From: an uncultured Maricaulis sp. | GTDB lineage: Bacteria; Pseudomonadota; Alphaproteobacteria; Caulobacterales; Maricaulaceae | Length of the DNA: 64,000 nt | Assembly (NCBI RefSeq): GCF_947259345.1 | Contig: NZ_CAMYLS010000024.1 | Span: 37,410-101,409 of the forward strand | Reading direction: 5' to 3' | Shown: in pieces, positions 45,679 to 54,150 of the stretch | How the letters are laid out: each line of letters begins with the position of its first letter | Numbering within the stretch: position 1 is the stretch's first letter | Position numbers and translations under genes: made by a program | Notes under the pieces: model-generated | What the model was told of the DNA's origin: nothing | Seen by the model: the letters and a program-made list of their open reading frames with translations, nothing else | The model's database searches: none

Positions 45679-45786
45679 TCAGAAGCCGACGCTGGAGCCG
45701 GCCCGGATCCAGGCGAGCGCAAAACCGACCGCCACACCGGCAATCACCACCACGCTGATCCAGCCGCTTCCTGATCGTGTGCGCAT
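45679..45786 (-). CDS. Very small single-TM membrane protein (35 residues)
   Basis: A 35-residue frame beginning at ATG 45786, preceded by GAGAGGGGCGGGGAC. Sequence: a basic N-terminus (MRTRSGSGW), a hydrophobic segment ISVVVIAGVAVGFALAW and a short polar tail. The composition and the ribosome-binding site make it a plausible small membrane protein; size rules out family assignment. It stands alone between the SET-domain gene and the DUF4386 gene on the same strand. Confidence 0.45.
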   Translation of the reverse strand: MRTRSGSGWISVVVIAGVAVGFALAWIRAGSSVGF

Positions 45787-45880
45787 GTCCCCGCCCCTCT
45801 CAGCTTGTCCGAGACACAGATCAGGCTAGCGGTGAATCGGATTCAGGCAACGGTTAAGTTGTGAGTGGCGGCAAGGGCTT

Positions 45881-45912
45881 ATTCAGGGTGTGATGAACAT
45901 CACACCCTGAAT
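45881..45912 (-). terminator. Perfect 14-base-arm inverted repeat after the DUF4386 gene
   Basis: ATTCAGGGTGTGAT - GAAC - ATCACACCCTGAAT, perfect over 14 bases with a 4-base loop. It lies 18 bases past the end of the DUF4386 gene on its strand. A weak T/A run follows, so it is probably a terminator, but it is unusually AT-containing for this genome. Confidence 0.6.
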
Positions 45913-45929
45913 TTGCGGCGCAGGGACAG

Positions 45930-46649
45930 TCAGGCAAGCGCCGCGCGCCCCGCCTCGGGCGCCTTCGTGTTAATGCCCATGAAGAGCAACCAGAGCGCAG
46001 CAACCCACTCGAACAGCGCGCCCGGTATGAAGAAGAGCATGACGTGCTGTTCGAGCGCCGGAAAGAGCACGATGGACGCGGCCAGGAAACCGATCACGGT
46101 ATAGGTCAGCATACCCCAGGCAGACAGCCAGCGTGGAATAAGGCGCGTGCGCAAGAAGAGCGAGAAGAACAGGACCCCGCCGACTGCCATCGGGATGAGC
46201 AGGAAATACAGGGCAGAGCCTGTCACGTCGCGCAGCAGCATCATCAGCGAGGCCCGCTCCTCGCCCGAGAAAGCCGGTGTCAGATCCGGATTCACGACGG
46301 CTGCGAAGGCGGCATATTTGAAGATGATGAAGGTGACGCCTAGTGCGCCCTCGATCAATCGGCAGAAGGCCGCGACCAGCGCTCCGCCCTCGCTCACCGA
46401 CCGCAGGACAACATACATGGCGGCTGCCGAGATGCAGACAAAGACATAGAGCACCGACTCGGCGAGCAGCCCCGTGCGGAAGCCGAATTCGAGGCTCTGC
46501 GACGCGGCACTTCCGTCGACGAATGCGCTCAGCGGCGGCACGGACCCGAAGGTGATGTAGAGCCCGGCGAGCGTGTAGATGACATAGGACAGGCCGGCCA
46601 ACCGGGCCATGCGGCGGGCGGACTCCTCGGTGTGATGAATGGCAGACAT
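45930..46649 (-). CDS. DUF4386 family integral membrane protein
   Basis: 239 residues from ATG 46649 (MSAIHHTEESARRMARLAGLSY); the frame extends to 46694 without family match. About six hydrophobic helices, as in the family: AGLSYVIYTLAGLYITFG, AESVLYVFVCISAAAMYVVL, and others. Function unknown. It is immediately after an AraC-family regulator that itself is membrane-anchored, on the same strand with a 100-base gap containing a palindromic motif at 46726. Confidence 0.87.
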   Translation of the reverse strand: MSAIHHTEESARRMARLAGLSYVIYTLAGLYITFGSVPPLSAFVDGSAASQSLEFGFRTGLLAESVLYVFVCISAAAMYVVLRSVSEGGALVAAFCRLIEGALGVTFIIFKYAAFAAVVNPDLTPAFSGEERASLMMLLRDVTGSALYFLLIPMAVGGVLFFSLFLRTRLIPRWLSAWGMLTYTVIGFLAASIVLFPALEQHVMLFFIPGALFEWVAALWLLFMGINTKAPEAGRAALA

Positions 46650-46725
46650 GGCGTTCTTGCCCCCGTCTTGAAAACAGTGATCCAGGCCGGTCATGACTGC
46701 CGGCGTGAGGAAACTGGGGACGTTT

Positions 46726-46737
46726 GACAGACCTGTC
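46726..46737. promoter_or_regulatory. Palindromic motif before the DUF4386 gene
   Basis: GACAGACCTGTC is an inverted repeat (GACAG-AC-CTGTC) 77 bases upstream of the DUF4386 start. In the minus-strand orientation the sequence is ACGACAGGTCTGTC, and a near-identical ACGACAGGTTTGTC is found 25 bases upstream of the LuxR-type gene at 51375. Unknown binding factor. Confidence 0.5.
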
Positions 46738-46749
46738 GTCCGGATGGGG

Positions 46750-47934
46750 CTATTCGGACACGCTCATGGGCTCTTTTTGCGAGTGTCTCCCGGTATCCGC
46801 AGGCGCCTGGCCTGGCGCCTCCCGGAAACGACTCGGCGGCAGGCCGACATGTTTCTTGAACGCGACATTGAAGGTTGAGCGGGAATTGAAGCCGACCTCG
46901 AGGCTGATCTCGAGTATGCCGAGGTCGGTTTGCGAGAGCAGGCGTTTCGCCGCTTCGGCCCGGTGACTGTTCACAAAGTCGAAGAAATTGACACCCAGGT
47001 GCTGAGACAGCGTCTCGGAGATGTGATTCTTGGTCACGCCCGTGATGTCGGACAGTTTGCGCAGCGAGAGATCATTCTCGGCATAGAGACCGTTCTTGCC
47101 CAGGGCATCGCGGAGCTTGGTCGCCGTGCGGCGCATCCGCTCTTCGGTGAGAATTGGGCGCCGGGGCGCGGTGTCCGGCTTTGGCGCTGGCTCGATGTGC
47201 AAGGAAGGCTGATTCAGTCCCAGGAAGGCAAAGGCCGCGATCGCCAGCATCTCGGTGAAGGCCAGGGCCGCGTTGAAGGCCGGGATCGACATCCCGGACA
47301 GCCAGAGCGCCTGCTTGATCGCAAAAAACAGCCAGGCCCCCGCGAAGACGATCAGGATGGTGCGAAGCCAGTCGAGGGATTGCCGCTCGATATTCGCCAG
47401 CTCCTGCATCATCTGGCGCCGGTGCCGCTTCTGCAGCCTGACAGCTGCGACGATGTAGACCGCGGTGAATGTGAGGAAAAGCAGAAGCGAGGCGGTGCAG
47501 GTAAAGAGTGCGATCCGGAAATGGTCGGGATTGCGTGTCGCCGGATCGACGAGTGCGAGCTTCTCTTCGGCGCTCAGCGCCGCGAAAGGCAGGCTGACAA
47601 GAATCACGAGGACCGGACCGACCATCGCCGTCCAGTCACGGCCGCCAAAGCAGGGCGCCTCGGGCGAGACCAGCGCCCGGGTATAGAAATAGACCGCCGG
47701 CCCCAGCGCCATCTTCAATGAGAGATCCAGACCCACCAGGTGCGGTGCGAAACGGAAGGCGCCCGACAGGATTAGCAATTGGCCGAGCGCATGCACGAGC
47801 AAGGCGAGCAGGACGAGGCTGAAAAACAGCACGCGGTCGCGGCGCGGGTCCGGCCTGGACAGCGCCATCGCCAGAGCAAAACCGATCGACCCGGCCGCAA
47901 GCGCATAGCTGATTGTCGAGAAGGTGTCGGACAT
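46750..47934 (-). CDS. AraC family regulator with N-terminal membrane helices
   Basis: 394 residues. Residues 1-240 contain about seven hydrophobic helices (MSDTFSTISYALAAGSIGFALAM to FTEMLAIAAFAFLGL), a charged linker follows, and residues about 285-380 carry the AraC helix-turn-helix: LSLRKLSDITGVTKNHISETLSQHL and LEISLEVGFNSRSTFNVAFKKH. Such proteins sense a membrane or extracellular signal and bind DNA directly. The DUF4386 gene downstream is a likely target. An example of a membrane-bound single-component regulator. Confidence 0.92.
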   Translation of the reverse strand: MSDTFSTISYALAAGSIGFALAMALSRPDPRRDRVLFFSLVLLALLVHALGQLLILSGAFRFAPHLVGLDLSLKMALGPAVYFYTRALVSPEAPCFGGRDWTAMVGPVLVILVSLPFAALSAEEKLALVDPATRNPDHFRIALFTCTASLLLFLTFTAVYIVAAVRLQKRHRRQMMQELANIERQSLDWLRTILIVFAGAWLFFAIKQALWLSGMSIPAFNAALAFTEMLAIAAFAFLGLNQPSLHIEPAPKPDTAPRRPILTEERMRRTATKLRDALGKNGLYAENDLSLRKLSDITGVTKNHISETLSQHLGVNFFDFVNSHRAEAAKRLLSQTDLGILEISLEVGFNSRSTFNVAFKKHVGLPPSRFREAPGQAPADTGRHSQKEPMSVSE

Positions 47935-47980
47935 CAGGTCCTGCTAACCCTCCGTCGCGACCGCGCCCGAAACACCGCCC

Positions 47981-48853
47981 TCAATGCCCAAGCGTGACAT
48001 TCATGATCTTCACGCCGGGAGGCGCAGCGGGCTCTTCCGGGACGAAGAAATCCGGCAGGAGTTCGATCGACGGGTCGTAGGAATACTGGTCGAGATCGCG
48101 CTCGCCCTCTTCCCAGAGAAAGCTGTCATCAATGAGGAAATTGCCGGTGAAGTCGGCCGCCGGCTTGTTGAGGACCTTGTAGGCCGTATCGGCGAGGATT
48201 TCCGGTTTGCGGCAATTCTTCATCGCCTCGTCATTGGCCAGCACATTGGAGATGGCAGCTGTGGCGACGGCGGTGCGCGGCCAGATCGCATTGGCGCCGA
48301 TCTTCCCCTTGAACTCCTCGCCCCAGCCCAGGATGCACAGACTCATCTGGTATTTCGCCGAGGTGTAGGCGACATGCGGCCCGAACCACATGCCGCGCAT
48401 GTCGAGCGGCGGGGCGAGGGCAATGATGTGGGGGTTCTCGGCCTTCATCAGGTGCGGCAGGCATTTCTGGGTGGTCAGGAAGGTGCCGCGCCCATTGACC
48501 TGGTGCATCAGGTCGTAGCGCTTCATCGGCACGTCCGCAGTACCGCGCGGATAGATGGCGGACGCATTATTGATCACCGCATCGATCCCGCCAAAACGGT
48601 CAACCGCCGCAGCGACCGCCGCCTCGACCTGGGCCTCGTCTCGGATATCGCATTTGACCGCCAGCGCCTGCCCGCCAGCCGCCTCGATCGCAGCGGCAGC
48701 CGTGTGGATCGTGCCTTCCAGACGCGAATCCACCGTGTCCGACTTGGCGGCGATCACGATATTGGCGCCATCCCGGGCACAGCGCTCACCGATCGCCAGG
48801 CCAATGCCGCGCGACGCGCCGGTGATGAATATGGTTTTTCCCTTGAGGCTCAT
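47981..48853 (-). CDS. SDR family oxidoreductase (HSDL2-like)
   Basis: 290 residues from ATG 48853 (MSLKGKTIFITGASRGIGLA); upstream in-frame sequence to 49057 runs into the signal peptidase gene. Signatures: TGASRGIG (NAD(P)-binding, residues 11-18), NNAS (near 100) and YTSAKY (YxxxK, near 170). The C-terminal extension, after about residue 235, resembles the HSDL2-type proteins (short-chain dehydrogenases of unknown lipid substrate), without the SCP2 domain. It ends 47 bases before the AraC gene start and is 46 bases after lepB. Confidence 0.88.
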   Translation of the reverse strand: MSLKGKTIFITGASRGIGLAIGERCARDGANIVIAAKSDTVDSRLEGTIHTAAAAIEAAGGQALAVKCDIRDEAQVEAAVAAAVDRFGGIDAVINNASAIYPRGTADVPMKRYDLMHQVNGRGTFLTTQKCLPHLMKAENPHIIALAPPLDMRGMWFGPHVAYTSAKYQMSLCILGWGEEFKGKIGANAIWPRTAVATAAISNVLANDEAMKNCRKPEILADTAYKVLNKPAADFTGNFLIDDSFLWEEGERDLDQYSYDPSIELLPDFFVPEEPAAPPGVKIMNVTLGH

Positions 48854-48899
48854 GCGGCTCTCCCCGATCCTGTTGTATCGGGGAGAGACTAGAGCGCCC

Positions 48900-49664
48900 C
48901 TACAGCCCGCGCCAGACCCGGCCGGTAGGACAATGCAGGCCCTGCTCACGGCGGCAACGCTCAAGCGTGAACAGAACCGTCTCGGCGCGGCCGACAACAT
49001 TTTCCAGCGGTACGAAACCCGGACCGCCCGACGCTCGACTGTCACGCGACGCGTCACGATTATCGCCCATCACGAAGACGGTGCCCGGACGCACGGTGAC
49101 CGGGCCGAAATCGTCGAGGTCATAATTATCGCCACGCTCATAGATCGGGTGCTCGCGATCCCCTGGCAGGATCTCGGTGTAATGGCTCACCGTCACGGCC
49201 GCACTGGAGCGATCCTCACGATAGGAGCGCACGTCTTCCAGCAGGCGCGGGGCGGCGTCGCCATTGATGTAGAGACGTCCTTCGCGAACCTCGATCACAT
49301 CGCCTTCCACGCCCACCACACGCTTGATCAGATTGCGCGCGGGTGACTGGTTTTCGTCCCGGAAAACAACGACGTCGCCGCGACGGGGTTGCGACCAGCC
49401 GACACGTCCATTCCAGCTGTCCGGCAGGACATAGCCCAGTCCGAGCGGCAAGGAATGCACCGAGTAGCCATAGGCCCATTTCGACACCAGCACCCGGTCG
49501 CCGACTTCCAGCGATGGCTGCATGCTTTCAGACGGGATGTGAAAGGCGGCAAAACCAAAGGTCACCAGACCCAGCCAGACCGCGACCACACCGCCAATGA
49601 ACCGGACGGTTTCCATAATTTCGTCGGCCGCACGGCCAGCAAGACGCTTCATCAAGGGACTCAT
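48900..49664 (-). CDS. lepB: Signal peptidase I
   Basis: Cleaves signal peptides from exported proteins in the inner membrane. 254 residues with one N-terminal membrane helix (about 22-41). Catalytic Ser47 in IPSESMQPSL and Lys114 in NLIKRVVG form the dyad. Further conserved stretches: GDVVVFRDE and VMGDNRDASRDSRASGG near the C-terminus. The start ATG overlaps the stop of the upstream YbjQ-type gene by four bases, so the two are co-translated. A family with both residues intact. Confidence 0.96.
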   Translation of the reverse strand: MSPLMKRLAGRAADEIMETVRFIGGVVAVWLGLVTFGFAAFHIPSESMQPSLEVGDRVLVSKWAYGYSVHSLPLGLGYVLPDSWNGRVGWSQPRRGDVVVFRDENQSPARNLIKRVVGVEGDVIEVREGRLYINGDAAPRLLEDVRSYREDRSSAAVTVSHYTEILPGDREHPIYERGDNYDLDDFGPVTVRPGTVFVMGDNRDASRDSRASGGPGFVPLENVVGRAETVLFTLERCRREQGLHCPTGRVWRGL

Positions 49665-49981
49665 TTCAGTTTTACAGCCGTTCCATAGGCGAGAATTTCC
49701 GCCGCACCTTCCATGACCGATGAGGTCGACAGGCGCAGCGTCACAATGGCGTCGGCACCCAGCGTTTCCGCATGCCTGGCCATGCGGTCAAGGGCCTGTT
49801 CGCGGGATTCGGACAGGAGATTGGTATATTCGGGCACTTCGCCGCCGACGAGGTTGCGCAGACCGGCGATGAAATCGCGCCCGAAAAAGCGGGCGCGAAC
49901 CACATTGCCCCGCGCAATGCCGACCACGCTGTCAATCTCGCGGCCTGGCACGGTATCGGCCATCGTGACAATCAAACTCAT
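49661..49981 (-). CDS. UPF0145 (YbjQ) family heavy-metal-binding-type protein
   Basis: 106 residues from ATG 49981, with GGAAGGGGAAG close upstream; the upstream frame to 50281 runs over a different gene. YbjQ pattern: VPGREIDSVVGIARGNVVRARFFGRDFIAGLRNLVGGEV at residues 10-48, with the GGE and the final ADAIVTLRLSTSSVMEGAAEILAYGTAV. YbjQ proteins form pentamers; the name for metal binding is by analogy. It overlaps lepB by four bases and is preceded by a small membrane-protein gene. Confidence 0.9.
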   Translation of the reverse strand: MSLIVTMADTVPGREIDSVVGIARGNVVRARFFGRDFIAGLRNLVGGEVPEYTNLLSESREQALDRMARHAETLGADAIVTLRLSTSSVMEGAAEILAYGTAVKLK

Positions 49982-50004
49982 TTCTCTTCCCCTTCCGGAA
50001 CCGG

Positions 50005-50199
50005 CTAGTCCGAATAAGCCCGCCAATACATCAAGGCCAGCCCCAAAGCCGGGCACCCCGTCACTGCCAGCCACCAATAGCTCGCCGGATAGGGCAAGTG
50101 CCAATCCGCCAGCAATCCTGCCGCCAACAGGCCGAAATAGACCAGTCCACCGCCAATCAGCAGGACCGGTATCAGGATATCGAGTATTCTGGCTAACAC
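50005..50199 (-). CDS. Small two-helix membrane protein (64 residues)
   Basis: A 64-residue protein with two hydrophobic helices (MLARILDILIPVLLIGGGLVYFG, then YWWLAVTGCPALGLALMYW). No recognised family. It precedes the UPF0145 gene by 23 bases in the same direction, giving a probable operon with the UPF0145 and lepB genes. Good coding character for a short frame but no confirmed start; ATG is the only option in view. Confidence 0.65.
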   Translation of the reverse strand: MLARILDILIPVLLIGGGLVYFGLLAAGLLADWHLPYPASYWWLAVTGCPALGLALMYWRAYSD

Positions 50200-50397
50200 G
50201 GGCTGAACAGGTCCTGACCGGTTGTGTTACTGTCTTCGATACGTCGAAACGCGCGCACAACCAAGCAGCCCACCTGTCCATGACGGTATTTTAAGCTGCC
50301 TGCGTGGCCGCAAGGCCGCAGGGGATCAAGCGCCGACCTGTCCCGCTTGGAGGCGTGCTTCGCTTCAGCCATCCTGGGCATGAAGGAGAATTGCCAG

Positions 50398-50781
50398 ATG
50401 TCAGACACAATTTTCGAGCCCGGCTCCAGCCGATCTGCAGACCGCGATGACAAGCTGTTCGCGGGGCTCAATTATGTGCTTTTCCTGATCGGCAACATCA
50501 TTGGCATTTCAAGCCTGCTGGCCGTGATCATCGCCTATGCCAGGCGGGACCAGGCGCCACACTGGCTGCAATCTCACTATACCTTCCAGATCAAGTCCTT
50601 CTGGACGGCGGTGGTAGGCATTCTCGCCTGTACGCTGATGATCATGACCGTGATCCTGCTGCCCTTCGGCTTCATCGGCCTGGCCCTGATCTGGCTGTGG
50701 ATGCTGGTCCGCGGCGTGGTCGGCCTGATCCGCTTGCTCGACGGACGCGGTCACCCGGATGCGGACGCGATGTGGGTCTGA
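50398..50781 (+). CDS. DUF4870-like membrane protein
   Basis: 127 residues from ATG 50398, preceded by AAGGAG; an in-frame start at 50347 would extend it by 17 residues. N-terminus is hydrophilic (MSDTIFEPGSSRSADRDDKLFAGL), then about three hydrophobic helices: LNYVLFLIGNIIGISSLLAVIIAY, the central FWTAVVGILACTLMIMTVILL and GFIGLALIWLWMLVRGVVGL. The pattern FAGLNYVLFLIG with HWLQSHYTFQIKSFW matches DUF4870-type small membrane proteins. Function unknown. Confidence 0.85.
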   Translation: MSDTIFEPGSSRSADRDDKLFAGLNYVLFLIGNIIGISSLLAVIIAYARRDQAPHWLQSHYTFQIKSFWTAVVGILACTLMIMTVILLPFGFIGLALIWLWMLVRGVVGLIRLLDGRGHPDADAMWV

Positions 50782-50847
50782 AGCGCGGCTGACGACCTCG
50801 GGCGGGTTCGACACCAACACCATGATCAATCAGCCGCGCAGGCGCGT

Positions 50848-51375
50848 TCAGCCCTTAGCAGGCTGCGACGCTCCCGCATGCGGGGGCAGCAAGTCTTCCA
50901 GGAAAAAGGCCGACAATTCGCTGCGGCCAGACAGCTCGGCCTTGGCGTAGACCGAACGGGCCTGCTCGCGGGCCGTACGCTCGGTGGTGCCGCGGACCTC
51001 GGCAATCTCCTTGTGACTGAGCCCCTTGAGCAGAAGGAAGCCGATCTCGGCCTCGGCCTCGGTAAAGCGCCAGTTGTCGAACTGGCTGCGAATGGCGGCG
51101 CTCAATCCTTGCAACAGGGATTGATGCTGGTGGCGCCAGCGCTCGGCGTCGCCACGGGCTCGAGCCAGATCGGTGGTCACGCGACCGAAGCGGCGAAGCA
51201 TGGTGACCATGCCGATCAGCGCGGCAATCAGCACGCTGCCTTCCAGACCAATGTGGAAAGCTCCGACACCGTCCCGGCTGTCGAGCAGGAGATCGAGCCC
51301 GATCAGGACAGCAATCAGTGCGAATATCGCGGCTGACACCATGCGAGCCAGTTTCTGTCCTGCGTCATCCGACAT
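50848..51375 (-). CDS. LuxR-type regulator with N-terminal membrane helices
   Basis: 175 residues from ATG 51375, with GGAGG upstream. Residues 10-75 hold two hydrophobic helices (AAIFALIAVLIGLDLLL and LEGSVLIAALIGMVTML), then a short helical linker and a C-terminal LuxR-type helix-turn-helix (FTEAEAEIGFLLLKGLSHKEIAEVRGTTERTAREQARSVYAKA, residues about 105-150). This is a membrane-bound regulator without a receiver domain. It is divergent from the cytochrome b gene at 51481, with a palindrome (CGACAAACCTGTCG at 51400) between them. Confidence 0.85.
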   Translation of the reverse strand: MSDDAGQKLARMVSAAIFALIAVLIGLDLLLDSRDGVGAFHIGLEGSVLIAALIGMVTMLRRFGRVTTDLARARGDAERWRHQHQSLLQGLSAAIRSQFDNWRFTEAEAEIGFLLLKGLSHKEIAEVRGTTERTAREQARSVYAKAELSGRSELSAFFLEDLLPPHAGASQPAKG

Positions 51376-51399
51376 CAAAATGCCTCCAGCACCAAATTT

Positions 51400-51413
51400 C
51401 GACAAACCTGTCG
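51400..51413. promoter_or_regulatory. Palindromic motif in the LuxR / cytochrome b divergent region
   Basis: CGACAAACCTGTCG (CGACA-AACC-TGTCG) lies 25 bases upstream of the LuxR-type gene and 68 bases from the cytochrome b start. It shares 13 of 14 bases with the motif near 46726 (ACGACAGGTYTGTC in minus orientation). Likely operator; the regulator is unknown. Confidence 0.5.
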
Positions 51414-51480
51414 TTTGACGCATGGCGCCTGCGCCGCGTTTGGCCGATCAGATCCATCACAGATTTGATGAGGTTCAACT

Positions 51481-52173
51481 ATGACCGCCACGCCAAGACA
51501 AGCAGAAACCGTCCGCGTCTGGGACCCGATCGTGCGCATCGGCCACTGGGTGATCGTAATCGGCTTTTTCACCGCCTATCTCAGCGGTGACGAGCTACCC
51601 GGCATCCATACCTGGGCGGGCTATGTCGTCGCCGGGACGGTCCTGGTGCGCGTGATCTGGGGCCTGGTGGGCACCCGCCATGCCCGCTTCTCCTCCTTTG
51701 TCACCGGCCCGCGCGGTTTTTTCCGCTACATCAAGGGCCTGTTCGCAAAGAAGGCCGACCGTCACCTCGGGCACAACCCGGCCGGCGCCGCGATGATCAT
51801 CGCGCTGCTGATCGCGCTGACCGGAACCACGGTTTCCGGGATGGCCCTGCTAGCGGCGGAAGAGGGTCGCGGCCCGTTGACCGGCATGATCGCTTCGCAG
51901 GACAGCGGCGCCACCGCGCAGGCGGGCATTTCGGGCGGAGACGAGGCCTTTGGCGACCGCGATGAACATCGCGGGGACGGGTATGAGGAGGACGATGATG
52001 ACACCCATGACGGCGGATCAGGCGAGACGCTGGAAAACCTCCACTCGGCCTTCACCTATCTCACGCTCGCCCTCGTCGCCCTGCACATTCTCGGCGTCAT
52101 CGCATCGAGCCTGATGCATCGCGAGAATCTGGTGCGGGCCATGATCACAGGTCGCAAGCGCAAGTCCGACTGA
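51481..52173 (+). CDS. Cytochrome b/b6 domain protein with acidic insert
   Basis: 230 residues from ATG 51481 (GATGAGG upstream). Four membrane helices (about 22-42, 50-68, 95-120 and 185-205) in the b561-like fold; His-rich sites include WDPIVRIGHWVIV and YLTLALVALHIL. Between helices three and four is a long acidic periplasmic segment (about residues 140-180: GGDEAFGDRDEHRGDGYEEDDDDTHDGG). The family (cytochrome b/b6 domain, often called Ni-dependent hydrogenase b-type) shuttles electrons in the membrane. The acidic loop may bind metal. Divergent from the LuxR-type gene. Confidence 0.87.
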   Translation: MTATPRQAETVRVWDPIVRIGHWVIVIGFFTAYLSGDELPGIHTWAGYVVAGTVLVRVIWGLVGTRHARFSSFVTGPRGFFRYIKGLFAKKADRHLGHNPAGAAMIIALLIALTGTTVSGMALLAAEEGRGPLTGMIASQDSGATAQAGISGGDEAFGDRDEHRGDGYEEDDDDTHDGGSGETLENLHSAFTYLTLALVALHILGVIASSLMHRENLVRAMITGRKRKSD

Positions 52174-52238
52174 TCCGCCTGCGGATTCGTCGCCGCCACC
52201 GGTTCTCTGCGCAGCCCGATGCGGGAAGCGCTGCGCCG

Positions 52239-53996
52239 CTAAACGCCGAAACCGACCTCGTCGATCATGTCGGCGCCCATGGTGATGTCGTCGACGCGGG
52301 AATGGCCGAGGGTGAGGACGGCTTCGGCGTAGAAATTGGCCAGGGCGATGCGCTGGGCGGCGAAGGCCGGATCCCCGACATTCTCTTTCTGGCGGCGACG
52401 CGCAGCGACAGCGCCGACACACAAGAGCCATCCGCCAACCGTCTCCCCGGCGAGGGTCAGGAAAGGTGTGGCCCCGGCCAGACGGTCCTTCATGTCCGCC
52501 TCGGCCAGCCAGTCGGCGGCCTCCTGGAGGGCTTCCAGACTGTCACGCAGGCGCTCGCCGAGCGGCGGCAGATCGGGGTGAGACGAGGTCAGGCAACTCT
52601 CAATGGTCTGGTCGATATCGGCATAGAGTTCGTCAAAGGCTGCGCCATCCGCCATGGAGAGCTTGCGTCCGACCAGATCGATGGCCTGGATCGCATTCGT
52701 GCCTTCATAAATCGGCGTGATGCGGGCATCGCGCAGATGCTGGGCGGCACCGGTTTCCTCGATATAGCCCATCCCGCCATGAACCTGGATATTGGCCGAG
52801 GCGACCTCGACCCCGATATCGGTGGACCAGGCCTTGGCGATCGGGGTGAGCAATTCCTCGCGCCGCTTGGCCGCGGCCTTTTCCTCGGCGTCGTCGGAGA
52901 AATGGGCGAGATCCGCAGAGACGGCACAGGAGATGCAGACAGCCCGCGAGGCGGCGATCTTGGCCTTCATCAGCGACAGGGTCCGCTTGATATCAGGATG
53001 ATGGATGATGGCGTGCGGGGCCGGCCCCTCGGCGTCGATGGCCTTGCCCTGCTTGCGGTCTGCGGCGTAGGCGACAGCCTGCTGGTAGGCGCGTTCGGCA
53101 ATGCCGACGCCCTGGACGCCGACATTGAGACGGGCCGAATTCATCATTGTGAACATGCAGCGCATGCCGGCATTTTCCTCGCCGATCAGCCAGCCGGTCG
53201 CACCGGCATATTCCATCGTGCAGGTCGGCGAACCGTGTATGCCCAGCTTGTGCTCCAGACCGATCGGTTTGAGCGAATTGGCCGAGCCATCAGGCAGGAT
53301 TTTGGGCACGATGAAGAGCGAGATGCCCTTGGTGCCCTCGGGCGAGCCCGGTGTCCGGGCCAGAACGAGATGGATAATGTTCTCGGCGCAGTCATGATCA
53401 CCCCAGGTGATGTAGATCTTCTGGCCGGAGACCGCCCAGCTGCCGTCCGGATTGGGCTCGGCCTTGGTGCGCAGGGCCCCGACATCGGAGCCGGCCGACG
53501 GCTCGGTCAGATTCATCGTGCCCGACCATTCACCGGTGATCAGCTTGGGCAGATACATCGCCTTCTGCTCATCCGTGCCATGCGCAATCAGCGCCTCGAT
53601 GGCGCCATAGGTCAGCATCGGGCCGAGCCCGAAGGCGAGATTGGCGCCCTGGATCATTTCCAGCACGGCGACGCCAAGCGCCCGCGGCAAGCCCATACCG
53701 CCATGCTCGGCCTCGAATTGCAGACCCTGCCAGCCGCCCTCGACGAATTGCGCATAGGCGTCCTTGAAGCCGGTCGGCGTGGTCACCGTGTCATTGGCCA
53801 GCTGGCAATGCTCGGCATCGCCGACCTTGTTGAGCGGCGCCAGCACGCCTTCAGCCAGCTTTGCCGCTTCGTCCAGGATGGCGCCGGTCAGGTCGGAGGA
53901 GAAATCGGGGAAGGCGCCGGTTGCCTTCAGCCCTTCCACGGCCGCCACTTCTTCCAGCGTGAAACGCATTTCGTCGACGGGCGCGCGATAGGACAT
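52239..53996 (-). CDS. Acyl-CoA dehydrogenase with C-terminal domain (DmdC type)
   Basis: 585 residues from ATG 53996 (MSYRAPVDEMRFTLEEVAAVEG). The size and the extra C-terminal domain (PF12806-like, from about residue 470) mark the subfamily that includes DmdC, the 3-methylmercaptopropionyl-CoA dehydrogenase of DMSP breakdown, and other long-chain types. Core ACAD features: MNLTEPSAGSDVGALRT, QKIYITWGDHD, and the FAD-binding RLNVGVQGVGIAERAYQQAVAYA near residue 300, with YIEETGAAQHLRDARITPIYEGTNAIQ. Substrate not settled by sequence. Confidence 0.93.
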   Translation of the reverse strand: MSYRAPVDEMRFTLEEVAAVEGLKATGAFPDFSSDLTGAILDEAAKLAEGVLAPLNKVGDAEHCQLANDTVTTPTGFKDAYAQFVEGGWQGLQFEAEHGGMGLPRALGVAVLEMIQGANLAFGLGPMLTYGAIEALIAHGTDEQKAMYLPKLITGEWSGTMNLTEPSAGSDVGALRTKAEPNPDGSWAVSGQKIYITWGDHDCAENIIHLVLARTPGSPEGTKGISLFIVPKILPDGSANSLKPIGLEHKLGIHGSPTCTMEYAGATGWLIGEENAGMRCMFTMMNSARLNVGVQGVGIAERAYQQAVAYAADRKQGKAIDAEGPAPHAIIHHPDIKRTLSLMKAKIAASRAVCISCAVSADLAHFSDDAEEKAAAKRREELLTPIAKAWSTDIGVEVASANIQVHGGMGYIEETGAAQHLRDARITPIYEGTNAIQAIDLVGRKLSMADGAAFDELYADIDQTIESCLTSSHPDLPPLGERLRDSLEALQEAADWLAEADMKDRLAGATPFLTLAGETVGGWLLCVGAVAARRRQKENVGDPAFAAQRIALANFYAEAVLTLGHSRVDDITMGADMIDEVGFGV

Positions 53997-54150
53997 GACC
54001 AACCTCCTTATGGATCGCCTTGATGGCATTTCCTGTGGGCCGCAACATAGCTCCAACCTCCCATGAAGCGAATCCGGAAACAGTGTTTTGTCCATCCCGG
54101 CGCAAGGTGTGGCTTTCACGCGACGGCGGTTCACCCCATATCTGGGTGAG

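Noticed and set aside
52302..54023. A 573-codon plus-strand frame opposite the acyl-CoA dehydrogenase
   Set aside because: The minus-strand gene carries all ACAD signatures; the plus frame has none.
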